Assembly: GCF_030818015.1 (NCBI RefSeq)
Contig: NZ_JAUSZX010000001.1
Span: 4,402,001-4,466,000, forward strand
DNA from: Arthrobacter globiformis
Lineage (GTDB): Bacteria; Actinomycetota; Actinomycetes; Actinomycetales; Micrococcaceae
Direction of reading: 5' to 3'
Length of the DNA: 64,000 nt
The translations under genes were made by a program, and so were the position numbers. The notes beneath the pieces are model-generated. The model was not told the DNA's origin and ran no database searches. It was given only the letters and a program-made list of their open reading frames with translations. Positions within the stretch are counted from its first letter, which is position 1. Each line of letters starts with the position of its first letter. This document shows positions 1 to 8,616 of this stretch, piece after piece.

Positions 1-783
1 GATGATGCCCTGCACCGCGGCGTCCACCATGGCGCTGGCGGGGCTGCCGAGGCTCAGGTTGGCCACGGCCGGGGTTCCGGCCTGGTGGTTGGAAGCGATC
101 CACTCCAGGCCCGCGATGACGTCCGAGTTGAACCCCGAACCGCTGCAGTCCAGCACGCGGACGGGGACCACGGTGGCCGCCTTGGCCACGCCGTAGGTCT
201 TCCCCGCGATGGTGCCTGCAACGTGCGTGCCGTGGCCGTTGCAGTCCCCGGTGCCCAACCCGTCGGAAATCGCGGTCCACCCCTGGGTGACGCGGCCGCC
301 AAACTCCGCGTGCGCAGACAGCACGCCGGAGTCAATGACGTAGGCGCTCACGCCGGCGCCGGAGGACGCCGAGGTGTAGGTCCCGGACAGCGGCAGGGCG
401 CGCTGGTCAATGCGGTCCAGCCCCCACGTTGCGGACTGCTGGGTATCGGCTGCCGTCACCGGGGCGTCGGGTTCGACGGCGGCCACGCCCGCCGAGCGCT
501 TCAGTTCCGCGGCCTGCCCAGGCGTTGCCGTCACCACGGCGCCCCGAATGGCTTTGGCGAAGGTGCGTCCGACGGCGATGTTCCGCGAGCGCAGGTTCCG
601 CACGGCCGAGGAAACATCGGTCCCGGCGGAGTAGCGCACAATGTAGCGGGCAGGAGCTGCGGCAGTGCTCGTGGCGGCAGCGCCGGCGTCGGCGGTGCCC
701 GGCGAGACTCCGGCGAAGGCTGCGGCAAAGCCCGTCAGCAGCAGCGAGGCCAGGGCAGGACGGAGAACAGACGAAGCGCGAAT
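1..783 (-). CDS. secreted subtilisin-like S8 serine protease, N-terminal part (runs off left edge)
   Basis: Extracellular endopeptidase of the subtilisin/proteinase K type; only the first 261 codons lie in the window. A hydrophobic signal segment (about residues 6-26) is followed by an inhibitor I9-type propeptide that begins near YIVRYSAG (residue 47). The catalytic Asp (D151 in YVIDSG) and His (H184 in GHGTHVAG) are present; the catalytic Ser must lie beyond position 1. No ATG, GTG or TTG occurs in this frame for more than 20 codons upstream of the signal peptide. The only codon correctly spaced from a Shine-Dalgarno (AAGGA, complement of 792-796, 8 bases away) is ATT at 781-783, so an ATT start is proposed. 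A strand-wide open frame on the plus strand here is a shadow. Family assignment is firm; the start is inferred. Confidence 0.85.
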   Translation of the reverse strand, partial: MRASSVLRPALASLLLTGFAAAFAGVSPGTADAGAAATSTAAAPARYIVRYSAGTDVSSAVRNLRSRNIAVGRTFAKAIRGAVVTATPGQAAELKRSAGVAAVEPDAPVTAADTQQSATWGLDRIDQRALPLSGTYTSASSGAGVSAYVIDSGVLSAHAEFGGRVTQGWTAISDGLGTGDCNGHGTHVAGTIAGKTYGVAKAATVVPVRVLDCSGSGFNSDVIAGLEWIASNHQAGTPAVANLSLGSPASAMVDAAVQGII

Positions 784-883
784 TTTGGGGTTCCTTCGAA
801 AGCTGAGGGCCGGCGGGGAGAGCCAGTGGAGGGGCTGTATCCAGTGTATTTTCCGCGGCCCGGCAGGGTGCCGCAGCTGCACG

Positions 884-902
884 GAAGCTTTGATGAAGCT
901 TC
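884..902. promoter_or_regulatory. small inverted repeat between protease start and corA end
   Basis: GAAGCTT and AAGCTTC are separated by five bases. It lies in the 197-base gap upstream of the protease and downstream of corA. It could be an operator of the protease or part of a weak terminator of corA; there is no T-run. Nothing else is recognisable in the gap. Confidence 0.25.
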
Positions 903-980
903 GGCTCCTGTGGAAAAACCGGCTTAATCCTGAGCTTTCCCCGCTTAGGCGCCGGCTGGGGGTCCGGGGCGAAGGGAAGG

Positions 981-1997
981 CTAGATCCAGTTGTTGTGCT
1001 TGAAGGTGGCGTACAGGATTAGCCCCATGCCGATCATCAGCCCCAGTGCCATGGGATAGCCGAAGATCCAGTCGAGCTCAGGCATCGTATGAAAGTTCAT
1101 CCCGTAGATGGTGCCGATGAGCGTGGGCGCGAAGAGAATGGCCGCCCAGGAGGAAATTCTCTTGACCTGCTCGCTCTGCGCGAAGCTGGACTCGGTGAGG
1201 CGCCGCATCTCGTCGTTCTGGCGCTGGGCTACAAGGGCTGCGTTGACCGCTAGCGCGTTCTGCAGCAGCGCCCGGAAGGATGCGATCCTGTCGTTGAGGC
1301 GAAGGACGTGGTCCAGCACATCGCGGAGGTGGTCCTGGAGTTCCGGGCCTGGCTTATGCTCGTGCGTTCCGCTGATCAGGGCCTGCAGGATTCCGGCCAG
1401 TGGCCCGGTGGCGCGCTGGACGGTGATGACCTGGCGGGACAGCTCATAGATGCGGCGGGAAACCTCCGGGTCCGCACCGAACAGTTCGTCCTCGATCTCG
1501 TCGATGTCGTTTTCCAGGCCGGCCGCAACAGGCTCGTATTCGTCAACCACCTGGTCCAGGATGGCGTACAGCACGGCGTCGGGACCCAGGGCCAGGAACT
1601 CCGGCTGCGATTCCATACGGCGGCGCACCCGCGCCAGGTCCGGTGATTCCGCGCGGCGCACGGTGACCACGAAATCCGGCCCGGCGAAGACGTGGATCTC
1701 GCCGAACTCCACCTTTTCAACGTCGTCAAGATACCGTGCCGGGCGCAGGACCAGGAAGAGCGTTTCACCGTAATGCTCCAGCTTGGCGCGCTGGTGCCCG
1801 GTAAGCGCGTCCTCGACCGCGAGGGCACTAAGGTCGAACTCGTCAGCCACCGACCGCAGCTCGTGGGGGTCGGGCCGGTAGAGCCCGATCCAAGCCATAC
1901 CCTCGCGCTGCCGCAGCAGGAAGTAAGTCTCCTCCAGCCCTTCCGGATCAGCCGTCCGGCGTCCGGCCACGTACACCGCGTTATCGATAATGGCCAT
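981..1997 (-). CDS. corA: CorA-type magnesium/cobalt transporter
   Basis: Inner-membrane Mg2+/Co2+ channel of the CorA family (338 residues, normal length). The long N-terminal part is the cytoplasmic alpha/beta and coiled-coil funnel. Two C-terminal membrane helices follow, the first ending in the signature YGMNFH (GMN at about 299-301) and the second in the MALGLMIGMGLILYATF segment. The end KHNNWI is basic, as usual for CorA. The gene stands alone: 197 bases separate it from the protease downstream and about 150 from the cupin gene upstream. The start ATG follows a GGAG-type site. No riboswitch was seen in the short leader. Confidence 0.93.
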   Translation of the reverse strand: MAIIDNAVYVAGRRTADPEGLEETYFLLRQREGMAWIGLYRPDPHELRSVADEFDLSALAVEDALTGHQRAKLEHYGETLFLVLRPARYLDDVEKVEFGEIHVFAGPDFVVTVRRAESPDLARVRRRMESQPEFLALGPDAVLYAILDQVVDEYEPVAAGLENDIDEIEDELFGADPEVSRRIYELSRQVITVQRATGPLAGILQALISGTHEHKPGPELQDHLRDVLDHVLRLNDRIASFRALLQNALAVNAALVAQRQNDEMRRLTESSFAQSEQVKRISSWAAILFAPTLIGTIYGMNFHTMPELDWIFGYPMALGLMIGMGLILYATFKHNNWI

Positions 1998-2147
1998 GGC
2001 GGCGACTCCTCAGCTGGACCGGCATCCCATGGCAGTGACGTTAGCCGTTCCGGGACGCCGTGCCAATACACCGGAGTGCGCACGCCAAAGGCAGCTCAGG
2101 GGGACGGCCCTGGCTGCCTGGACTCGGCCGGCTCAGATTCGAGCCAG

Positions 2148-2546
2148 TTAGATTCTGGCGTGGAGGCCGCGGCTGACCGGCCGTCCGAACGACGCTGCGC
2201 CAAGGAATTCGACGGCCACGAACGGCTCGGAACCCACCACCCACTCATCGTGCCCCGGAGGAATCGCATAGGTGTCGTTGGCGCGGATGAAGGAGCGGGC
2301 GCCCTCGGGCGCCTGCACCTCCATGACACCGGACAGGCAGAACCCGAGGTGGTTGTGCTGGCAGAAGGGTGTCTGCTCGGTGGGCTTGGTGCATTCGGAC
2401 CAGCGCCAGCCGGGGGCGAGGATCAGCCGGGCAACGGAGAAATCGTTGACGCTGACCAGGTCCACCTCGGCCTTGTCCGGGCACCTCTTCTTATCGGGTT
2501 CATCGAAGGACTTGACGGCAAGGGCGGTAATGAAATTAGCGGTCAT
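2148..2546 (-). CDS. cupin-domain protein
   Basis: Small single-domain cupin (132 residues). The metal-site motif QHNHLGFCLSG (two His spaced by one Asn) sits near residues 63-73 and the second cupin motif near the PPGHDEW segment. Such proteins are isomerases, dioxygenases or ligand sensors; nothing here selects one, so the substrate is unknown. The start ATG is at 2546. It lies after a 239-base leader region that contains a perfect 9-bp palindrome (2667-2688) and a small open frame with the DLLRACVA motif, so its expression may be leader-controlled (inference). Confidence 0.8.
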   Translation of the reverse strand: MTANFITALAVKSFDEPDKKRCPDKAEVDLVSVNDFSVARLILAPGWRWSECTKPTEQTPFCQHNHLGFCLSGVMEVQAPEGARSFIRANDTYAIPPGHDEWVVGSEPFVAVEFLGAASFGRPVSRGLHARI

Positions 2547-2666
2547 GGGACGCTACCTGCGGATTCGGTTGAGACCTGAAAAATGAAGGCGGCTTCGGGA
2601 GAAGCGCCACGCTGGCAAGGTGCAGCTGCCGCCGAGGCGTGTCCGTGCAACAGCCGCATATTGTTG

Positions 2667-2688
2667 GTGTGGCGACCCCTCGCCACAC
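2667..2688. promoter_or_regulatory. perfect palindrome in the leader of the cupin gene
   Basis: GTGTGGCGA and TCGCCACAC flank a four-base loop: a perfect 9-bp stem. It lies about 120-140 bases upstream of the cupin start on the minus strand and overlaps a small minus-strand frame (TTG at 2722) encoding ...YVNIDLLRACVARG.... There is no T-run, so it is more likely an operator or attenuator hairpin than a simple terminator. The rest of 2547-2785 shows no other gene. Confidence 0.4.
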
Positions 2689-2785
2689 ACGCACGCAACA
2701 GATCAATGTTGACGTAGTCCAACCGTAGACCTCCGCAGATCGAAGTCAATGGGCAGAGTTGCCCGCCCACCACAGTCAGCTGCGG

Positions 2786-3517
2786 TTACCTGCCGTAGAG
2801 CTTCACGAAGTTCCGCAGGATCTTCATGGGTTCGGTGGCGGTGAAGGTCCGGGCTGCCGCCATCAGCTCCTCGGCGGATTCGGGCGGGAAGTACCCGGCG
2901 TTGCGGTAGATGTCGATCCTGGTCACCAGCCCTTCGGCGTCCAGTTCGGGGTGGAACTGGGTGGCGTACAGGTTCTGTTTGATCCGGAACATATGCACCG
3001 GGCAGGCGGCGGAGCTCGCCAGCAGTACCGCGTGCGGGGGCAGCACCGTGCACCCTTCCTTGTGGCCGGTGAAGGCGGTGAACTGCGCCGGAAGGCCTGC
3101 CAGCAGCGGATCCTGCAGGCCTTCCGGGCTCAGGCTGATGGTCACGCCGCCCAGCTGCTCGCCGTAGGTCCGGTCGATCACTGCGCCCTGGTGCAGGCCG
3201 AGGGTGCCGACTCCGTAGCAGGCGCCCAGGAACGGGAAATCCTCTGCCACGATCCGGTCCAGCAGCCCCGACAATTCGCGCTCGACGCGGTGCTGGGCTG
3301 CACTCTTCTTGTCGGGAGGGTCACTCGAGGTGAACGGGCTGCCGCCCACGATGAGGCCGGAATAGTCGTCCAGGTCCAGCTCCGGCAGCGGCGCGCGCTC
3401 CATCCGGATCCGCTTCAGCTGGTCCGGCTCCAGCCCGCCAAAGCGCAGGTATGCCTCGTATTCGTCCTCCGCGGCGACGTCCTCGGCCCGCGAGGCGAGC
3501 AGCAGAAACGGCTTCAC
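2786..3517 (-). CDS. class I glutamine amidotransferase
   Basis: GMP-synthase-like stand-alone glutamine amidotransferase (243 residues), predicted to release ammonia from glutamine and pass it to an unidentified acceptor. The triad is visible: nucleophile C100 in FLGACYGVG, then H189 and E191 in TQFHPEL. The neighbour upstream on the same strand, a FadR-type regulator, ends only 4 bases before this start, so the two are very probably one transcript and the regulator may be physically coupled to this enzyme. Acceptor and pathway cannot be read from the sequence. Confidence 0.85.
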   Translation of the reverse strand: MKPFLLLASRAEDVAAEDEYEAYLRFGGLEPDQLKRIRMERAPLPELDLDDYSGLIVGGSPFTSSDPPDKKSAAQHRVERELSGLLDRIVAEDFPFLGACYGVGTLGLHQGAVIDRTYGEQLGGVTISLSPEGLQDPLLAGLPAQFTAFTGHKEGCTVLPPHAVLLASSAACPVHMFRIKQNLYATQFHPELDAEGLVTRIDIYRNAGYFPPESAEELMAAARTFTATEPMKILRNFVKLYGR

Positions 3518-3521
3518 GTGC

Positions 3522-4229
3522 TTACTTCAGCAGGGCGACGTCGGACACGAGGGTGATGTGGTCCAGCATCGCCGCCGCGGCGGCCTCCGAATCCTGGACC
3601 CGGATGGCGTCCGCGATCTTGCGGTGGGATGCCAGTGACTGCTCCGGCCGGCCGGGCTGCCCCAGCGACTCGAGCCGCGTTTCGAGGATCATCCCGGCAA
3701 TGAAGGTCATCAGCTGAGCCAGCACGCCGGAGTGCGCCGCGGCGGTGATGGCCTGGTGGAACAGCTCGTCGCCGTGGGCCCCCTTCGCGCCCGAAGCCAC
3801 CTCTTCCGCCATGACGTCAAGCGCCTTGTCGATCGCCTGCATGTCCTCGTCCGTGCGCCGCGCGGCAGCAAGCTCGGCCAGCTTGACCTCGAGCGTGCTG
3901 CGGGCTTCGACAATCTCGGGAAGACGGCTCCGGTGCTCACGCAGTCCCTTGAGCACCGAGGGAACGTTGGGCCGGTAGACAAGAACCGCTCCGGTGCCGT
4001 GTTGGACGTCGATGACGCCGAGGACCTCCAGGGCCACCAGCGCCTGGGCAAGCGTCGCCCGCGAGACGCCCAGCCGTTCGGCCAGGTCCCGCTCCGCGGG
4101 AAGGGTGTCGCCGGGCCCCAGCTGCGCGGACTCGATGAAGTCCATCAACTGCTCTACGAGCTGCTCGTAGAGGCGCGGGCGCGCGACGCGGGAAATCTGT
4201 TGCGTTGCGGTCTTCCTGGGCATGCGCAT
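3522..4229 (-). CDS. GntR/FadR-family transcriptional regulator
   Basis: DNA-binding repressor of the GntR family, FadR subgroup (235 residues). The N-terminal winged helix contains PAERDLAERLGVSRATLAQAL (about 43-63), the classical GntR recognition segment. The C-terminal two thirds is an all-helical FCD effector domain with a Asp/His-rich metal site region (ELFHQAITAAAHSG). It is divergent from the MatC-like operon starting at 4353; a perfect CCTAG-TGT-CTAGG palindrome lies in the shared control region. By analogy with MatR of malonate operons it probably represses that operon in the absence of a dicarboxylate or acyl-CoA (inference). Confidence 0.88.
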   Translation of the reverse strand: MRMPRKTATQQISRVARPRLYEQLVEQLMDFIESAQLGPGDTLPAERDLAERLGVSRATLAQALVALEVLGVIDVQHGTGAVLVYRPNVPSVLKGLREHRSRLPEIVEARSTLEVKLAELAAARRTDEDMQAIDKALDVMAEEVASGAKGAHGDELFHQAITAAAHSGVLAQLMTFIAGMILETRLESLGQPGRPEQSLASHRKIADAIRVQDSEAAAAAMLDHITLVSDVALLK

Positions 4230-4266
4230 CCTTCCGGCGTTATCGCACCAGCTTAGCGGAGGAGTA

Positions 4267-4291
4267 TTGACAAAGTCACCTAGTGTCTAGG
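4267..4291 (+). promoter_or_regulatory. promoter/operator of the MatC operon
   Basis: TTGACA at 4267-4272 is a perfect -35 hexamer, though no good -10 follows at 17 bases. Immediately downstream, CCTAG-TGT-CTAGG (4279-4291) is a perfect inverted repeat of the size GntR/FadR dimers bind. It lies between the divergent regulator (start 4229) and the transporter gene (start 4353), where repressor binding would block transcription. Confidence 0.5.
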
Positions 4292-4352
4292 AGGCTAGGC
4301 CAGTGGGCTTGTAAGCCACATCACATCAATCTCTCATCCCGGAGGAACAACG

Positions 4353-5753
4353 ATGTCCGCTCCCGTCCTGTCCATCATCATCCTGGCGGTGATGTTCCTG
4401 CTGGCCACGGTGCTGCCTCTCAACATGGGCGCCTTGGCTTTCGTAGGCGCCTTCCTGCTCGGCTCTGTGGTCCTGGGAATGTCCACCAGCGATATTCTCG
4501 CCAACTTTCCCGGCGGCCTGTTCCTGACGATCGTCGGTGTCACGTACCTCTTCGCGATCGCCCAAAACAACGGAACCATCGACCTGCTGGTCCGTGGCGC
4601 GGTCAGGATGGTGGGCAGCAAGGTGGCCCTCATCCCCTGGGTCATGTTCGCCATCACGGCGGTCATTACTGCCGTCGGCGCCCTGTCCCCCGCCGCCGTC
4701 GCGATCATCGCCCCCATCGCCCTGAGCTTCGCCGCGAAGCACAGGATCAACCCCCTCATGATGGGCATGATGGTGATCCACGGGGCGCAGGCCGGCGGCT
4801 TCTCCCCGATCGCCGTCTACGGCGTCACAGTCAACGGCATCATCGCCAAGACGGACCTCGAAGCCAGCCCCATGGCGATCTTCCTCGCCAGCTTTGTCTT
4901 CAACCTCGCCATCGCCGTAGTGCTTTTCATCGTCCTGGGCGGCAGCAAACTGCTCTCCACCAAGACCGGCCGGCTCATGGAGCAGGCCGCCGAGTCCAGG
5001 ATGGCCGTCAGCGTCGGCGCCCGCGCCGCCGGTGTCACCCTGCAGGGCTCCGGTTCCGACATCTCCCCCTCCGGCGTCGCCCGCAAGGGAACCTCCGGCT
5101 CCGCTTCAGCCTCCCGGTCAGCAGCTGGCCCGGCCGACGCCGCCGGTGCCCGCGCCACCGTTCCGCAGCTGGTCACCATTGCCGGCCTGATCGCGCTGGC
5201 CGTCATCTCGCTCGGTTTCAAGGTGGACGTCGGGTTCGTCTCCATCACCATCGCCATGGTCCTGGCCCTCGTCTCACCCGCCGCCCAGAAGGGCGCCGTC
5301 AACAAGATCAGCTGGTCCACCGTCCTGCTCATCTGCGGCATGCTCACCTTCGTGGGCGTCCTTGAGGAAGCCGGCACCATCAAGTTCGTGTCCGACGGCG
5401 TCGCCCACCTCGGGATGCCGCTGCTGGCGGCCCTGCTGATCTGCTACATCGGTGCCGTGGTCTCGGCCTTCGCCTCCTCCACCGCCATCCTGGCCGCCCT
5501 CATCCCGTTGGCCGTCCCGTTCCTGTCCACCGGCGAAATCGGTGCCGTCGGCGTGATCGCCGCCCTGGCCGTCGCCGCCACGATCGTTGACGTCTCGCCG
5601 TTCTCCACCAACGGTGCGCTGGTTCTGGCCAACGCCCCGGAGGACGTGGACAAGGACAAGTTCTACAAGCAGATCCTGGCCTACAGCGGCATCGTCGTCA
5701 TCGCCGGCCCGGCCATCGCCTGGCTGGTCATGGTGCTCCCCGGCTGGATGTAG
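4353..5753 (+). CDS. MatC-like dicarboxylate carrier (SLC13-type permease)
   Basis: Polytopic membrane transporter of the MatC/SLC13 type (466 residues). About a dozen hydrophobic segments are visible, split by a hydrophilic loop of roughly 60 residues (about 220-270, Ser/Gly/Ala-rich with SGSDISPSG). Two internal GxxSPxAV-type segments (ALSPAAVAI near 113 and GGFSPIAV near 150) resemble the substrate/Na+ loops of this family. MatC proteins import malonate or related dicarboxylates. It is the first gene of an operon with a CoA-transferase and a carboxyltransferase, which suits import of a dicarboxylate followed by CoA activation. The start ATG has a GGAGG site 8 bases upstream. Confidence 0.82.
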   Translation: MSAPVLSIIILAVMFLLATVLPLNMGALAFVGAFLLGSVVLGMSTSDILANFPGGLFLTIVGVTYLFAIAQNNGTIDLLVRGAVRMVGSKVALIPWVMFAITAVITAVGALSPAAVAIIAPIALSFAAKHRINPLMMGMMVIHGAQAGGFSPIAVYGVTVNGIIAKTDLEASPMAIFLASFVFNLAIAVVLFIVLGGSKLLSTKTGRLMEQAAESRMAVSVGARAAGVTLQGSGSDISPSGVARKGTSGSASASRSAAGPADAAGARATVPQLVTIAGLIALAVISLGFKVDVGFVSITIAMVLALVSPAAQKGAVNKISWSTVLLICGMLTFVGVLEEAGTIKFVSDGVAHLGMPLLAALLICYIGAVVSAFASSTAILAALIPLAVPFLSTGEIGAVGVIAALAVAATIVDVSPFSTNGALVLANAPEDVDKDKFYKQILAYSGIVVIAGPAIAWLVMVLPGWM

Positions 5754-5805
5754 CCGGCCGGAACAGCACCAACAGCCCCTCCAAGCAAGAGAAGGAACAC
5801 CCAGC

Positions 5806-7059
5806 ATGAGCCATGAATCCACGCCCCAGCCCGAAGGCCCCCTCGCCGGTTACCTTGTGGTGGACCTGAGCCGGGCCCTGGCCGGACCGCATGCCGGCAT
5901 GATGCTCGCGGATCTGGGCGCCCGGGTCATCAAGGTTGAGAATCCCGGCACCGGAGACGATACGCGCGGCTGGGGGCCACCGTTCGTCGGCCCCGAGGAC
6001 GATCCCCAGGCCACGTACTTCCTCTCCTGCAACCGCAACAAGGAATCCATCGCCCTGGACCTGAAGAGCGACGACGGGCGGACGGTTCTGCGCGAACTGC
6101 TGGAACGCGCCGACGTCGTCATTGAAAACTTCCGCCCCGGCGTGCTGGACCGGCTCGGGTTCTCCGCAGCGGAGATGCACGCGCTGAACCCTTCGCTGGT
6201 GGTCCTGTCCATCACCGGTTTCGGGCATGACGGCCCGGAGTCGCGCCGCAGCGGCTACGACCAGATCCTGCAGGGTGAGGCCGGGCTGATGTCCCTGACC
6301 GGCTCCGGCCCGGACGACCCCCAGCGGGTGGGTGTGCCGATCGCAGACCTCCTCTCCGGCATGTACGGGGCGTTCGGCACGCTCGCGGCACTGCTGCAGC
6401 GCGAACGGACGGGCCAGGGGCAGATCGTGCGGACCTCGCTGCTTGCCGCCTTGATCGGTGTGCACGCGTTCCAAGGCACGCGCGCCACCGTTGCCGGCGA
6501 GGTGCCCAAGGCCCAAGGCAACCACCACCCGTCCATCGCGCCCTACGGCCTGTTCCACTGCCGGCAGGGCCGCGTGCAGATCAGCGTGGGCAGCGAGAAG
6601 CTGTGGCGCACGTTTGCCTCGACGTTCGGCATTGACGCGGACCGCCCGGAGTTCGCATCCAACGCCGAGCGCGTCCGGAACCGGGAAAAGGTCATCGAGG
6701 AGGTGGAACGCGCGTTCGCCGAGTACGAGGCGGAGCCGCTGCTCGCCATGCTGAACGAGGCCGGGATCCCGGCGGGCAAGGTCCGCACCCTGGACGAGGT
6801 GTACAAATGGGAACAGGTCCATTCGCAAGGCCTGGTGATCGACGTCGACCACAAGATTCTCGGTAACGTCACCCTGCCGGGGCCGCCACTGCGCTTCTTC
6901 AGTGCCGCGGACACCGCGGAAACCACGCTCAAGGCCCACACGGCTCCGCCGCTGCTGGACCAGGACGGCAAGCAGATCAGGCAATGGCTCGGACTTGTTC
7001 CGGCCGATGCCGCCGCTGCCGGGGTCGGCGCCGCCGGCTCCGCCGGGGAGGGCCGCTGA
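5806..7059 (+). CDS. CaiB/BaiF-family (class III) CoA-transferase
   Basis: Transfers CoA between an acyl-CoA donor and a carboxylate. Class III features are visible: LSRALAGPHAGMMLADLGARVIKVE at the N-terminus, NRNKESIALDLK, the VIENFRPGVLDRLG segment and the GFGHDGP motif. The catalytic Asp is expected in the loop near VGVPIADLLSG. The length (417 residues) is normal. The start ATG at 5806 has GAAGGAAC 10 bases upstream; the open frame extends further upstream inside the transporter gene, but without a ribosome site. The gene sits 52 bases after the MatC-like carrier and two bases before the carboxyltransferase gene, so it probably loads the imported acid onto CoA. Confidence 0.88.
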   Translation: MSHESTPQPEGPLAGYLVVDLSRALAGPHAGMMLADLGARVIKVENPGTGDDTRGWGPPFVGPEDDPQATYFLSCNRNKESIALDLKSDDGRTVLRELLERADVVIENFRPGVLDRLGFSAAEMHALNPSLVVLSITGFGHDGPESRRSGYDQILQGEAGLMSLTGSGPDDPQRVGVPIADLLSGMYGAFGTLAALLQRERTGQGQIVRTSLLAALIGVHAFQGTRATVAGEVPKAQGNHHPSIAPYGLFHCRQGRVQISVGSEKLWRTFASTFGIDADRPEFASNAERVRNREKVIEEVERAFAEYEAEPLLAMLNEAGIPAGKVRTLDEVYKWEQVHSQGLVIDVDHKILGNVTLPGPPLRFFSAADTAETTLKAHTAPPLLDQDGKQIRQWLGLVPADAAAAGVGAAGSAGEGR

Positions 7060-7061
7060 GC

Positions 7062-8603
7062 ATGGGCACAGACAATGACCAGCCGGAAGGCCAGAAGGTC
7101 CGGCACCTGGACGCCACCGAACTCATCACTGCCGTCCTCGACCCCGGCTCGTACCGCTCCTGGGACTCCCCTGTGGTGGACCCCGACCCCGGCCCCGGGT
7201 ACAGGCAGGAACTGGCTGCGGCCCGGGAGAAGTCCGGCGTGGACGAGTCCGTCCTCACGGGTGAAGGCCTCATCCGCGGCCGGCGGGTGGCCGTCATTGT
7301 CAGCGAGTTCCGCTTCCTGGCCGGCTCCATCGGCCTCGCCGCAGCGGAACGGATCGTGAACGCCGTCGAGCGCGCCACCCGGGAGGGGCTGCCGCTCCTG
7401 GCCGGACCGGCGTCGGGCGGCACCCGCATGCAGGAGGGCACCATAGCGTTCCTCTCCATGGTGAAGATCAGCGCGGCCGTCCGGGCGCACCGGCAGGCCG
7501 GCCTGCCTTACCTCGTCTACCTCCGGCATCCCACCACCGGCGGTGTCATGGCCTCCTGGGGCTCCCTCGGGCACATCACCGTGGCCGAGCCGGGCGCCCT
7601 CCTCGGATTCCTGGGGCCGCGCGTCTACGAGGCGCTGTACGGTTCCCCTTTTCCGGAGAACGTCCAGGTGGCAGAGAACCTCTTCGACAAGGGGCTCGTG
7701 GACGCGGTGGTCCCGCCGTGGCAGCTGTCCGACGTCGTAGACCGTGCCCTGAGCATCTTGGTCGCCGGCCCGCATGCGCGGGTACGCCCGCCGCGGACGC
7801 TGTCCGTGAAACCGTCCGACGCCGGAGCCTGGGAATCGATCGAAATCTCCCGGAACCCGCGGCGCCCGGACCTGCGGCAGCTGCTGGCCTACGGGGCCCG
7901 TGATGTGCTTCCGCTCAACGGCACCGGCCAGGGCGAAAAAGACCCGGGGCTGCTGCTGGCACTGGCCCGCTTCGGGCAGAAGTCCTGCGTGGTGATCGGG
8001 CACACCCGGCCCCGGCCCTCCCAGCAGACCGCTATGGGACCCGCGTCCCTGCGTGAAGCCCGGCGGGGCATGCGGCTGGCCGAGGAGCTCGGACTTCCCC
8101 TGGTGACGGTGATCGACACCGGCGGCGCGGCGCTGTCCAAGGAAGCGGAAGAGGGCGGACTGGCCGGCGAAATCGCACGGTCGCTCCATGACCTCATCGG
8201 ACTCAACTCCCCCACGGTTTCCGTGCTGATGGGCCAAGGCACCGGCGGCGGCGCCTTGGCACTGTTTCCGGCCGACCGCACCATCGCTGCCCAGCACGCC
8301 TGGCTGTCCCCGCTGCCGCCCGAAGGGGCAAGCGCCATCGTTCACCGCAGCACCGAATTCGCCCCGGCCATGTCCGAGGCGCAGGGCGTCAACGTCGCCG
8401 CACTCTACGCCCACGGCATGGTGGAGCACATCGTGGACGAACGAGGCGACGCGGCCCTCGAGGGCAGAGCGTTCTGCCAGCGCCTGGGCCAGGCGATCGA
8501 GTACGAGCTGGCGGCGCTCTCGGCCGCCGGGGTGGCGGACCTCCTCCCGCAGCGGCTCGAAAAGTACCGCAACCTCGGCGGGCTCGTCCCCCTCCCCCTC
8601 TAG
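7062..8603 (+). CDS. AccD-AccA-like carboxyltransferase, both halves in one chain
   Basis: Biotin-dependent carboxyltransferase (513 residues) in which a beta-like (AccD) half is followed by an alpha-like (AccA) half. The first half has the crotonase-fold segment GTRMQEGTIAFLSM and TTGGVMASWGSLG; the second has IDTGGAALSKEAEEGG and GQGTGGGALALFPAD, the oxyanion-hole glycines of AccA. The CxxC zinc finger of housekeeping AccD is absent (only two Cys in the chain). Biotin carboxylase and BCCP are not in this operon. Context (MatC carrier, CoA-transferase) suggests it moves a carboxyl group from malonyl-CoA or a similar acyl-CoA rather than serving fatty-acid synthesis (inference). Confidence 0.82.
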   Translation: MGTDNDQPEGQKVRHLDATELITAVLDPGSYRSWDSPVVDPDPGPGYRQELAAAREKSGVDESVLTGEGLIRGRRVAVIVSEFRFLAGSIGLAAAERIVNAVERATREGLPLLAGPASGGTRMQEGTIAFLSMVKISAAVRAHRQAGLPYLVYLRHPTTGGVMASWGSLGHITVAEPGALLGFLGPRVYEALYGSPFPENVQVAENLFDKGLVDAVVPPWQLSDVVDRALSILVAGPHARVRPPRTLSVKPSDAGAWESIEISRNPRRPDLRQLLAYGARDVLPLNGTGQGEKDPGLLLALARFGQKSCVVIGHTRPRPSQQTAMGPASLREARRGMRLAEELGLPLVTVIDTGGAALSKEAEEGGLAGEIARSLHDLIGLNSPTVSVLMGQGTGGGALALFPADRTIAAQHAWLSPLPPEGASAIVHRSTEFAPAMSEAQGVNVAALYAHGMVEHIVDERGDAALEGRAFCQRLGQAIEYELAALSAAGVADLLPQRLEKYRNLGGLVPLPL

Positions 8604-8616
8604 GGGAAGGCGACGG

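Noticed and set aside
85..927. Plus-strand open frame over the protease
   Set aside because: The minus strand encodes GHGTHVAG and other S8 motifs; the plus frame has no ribosome site or domain.
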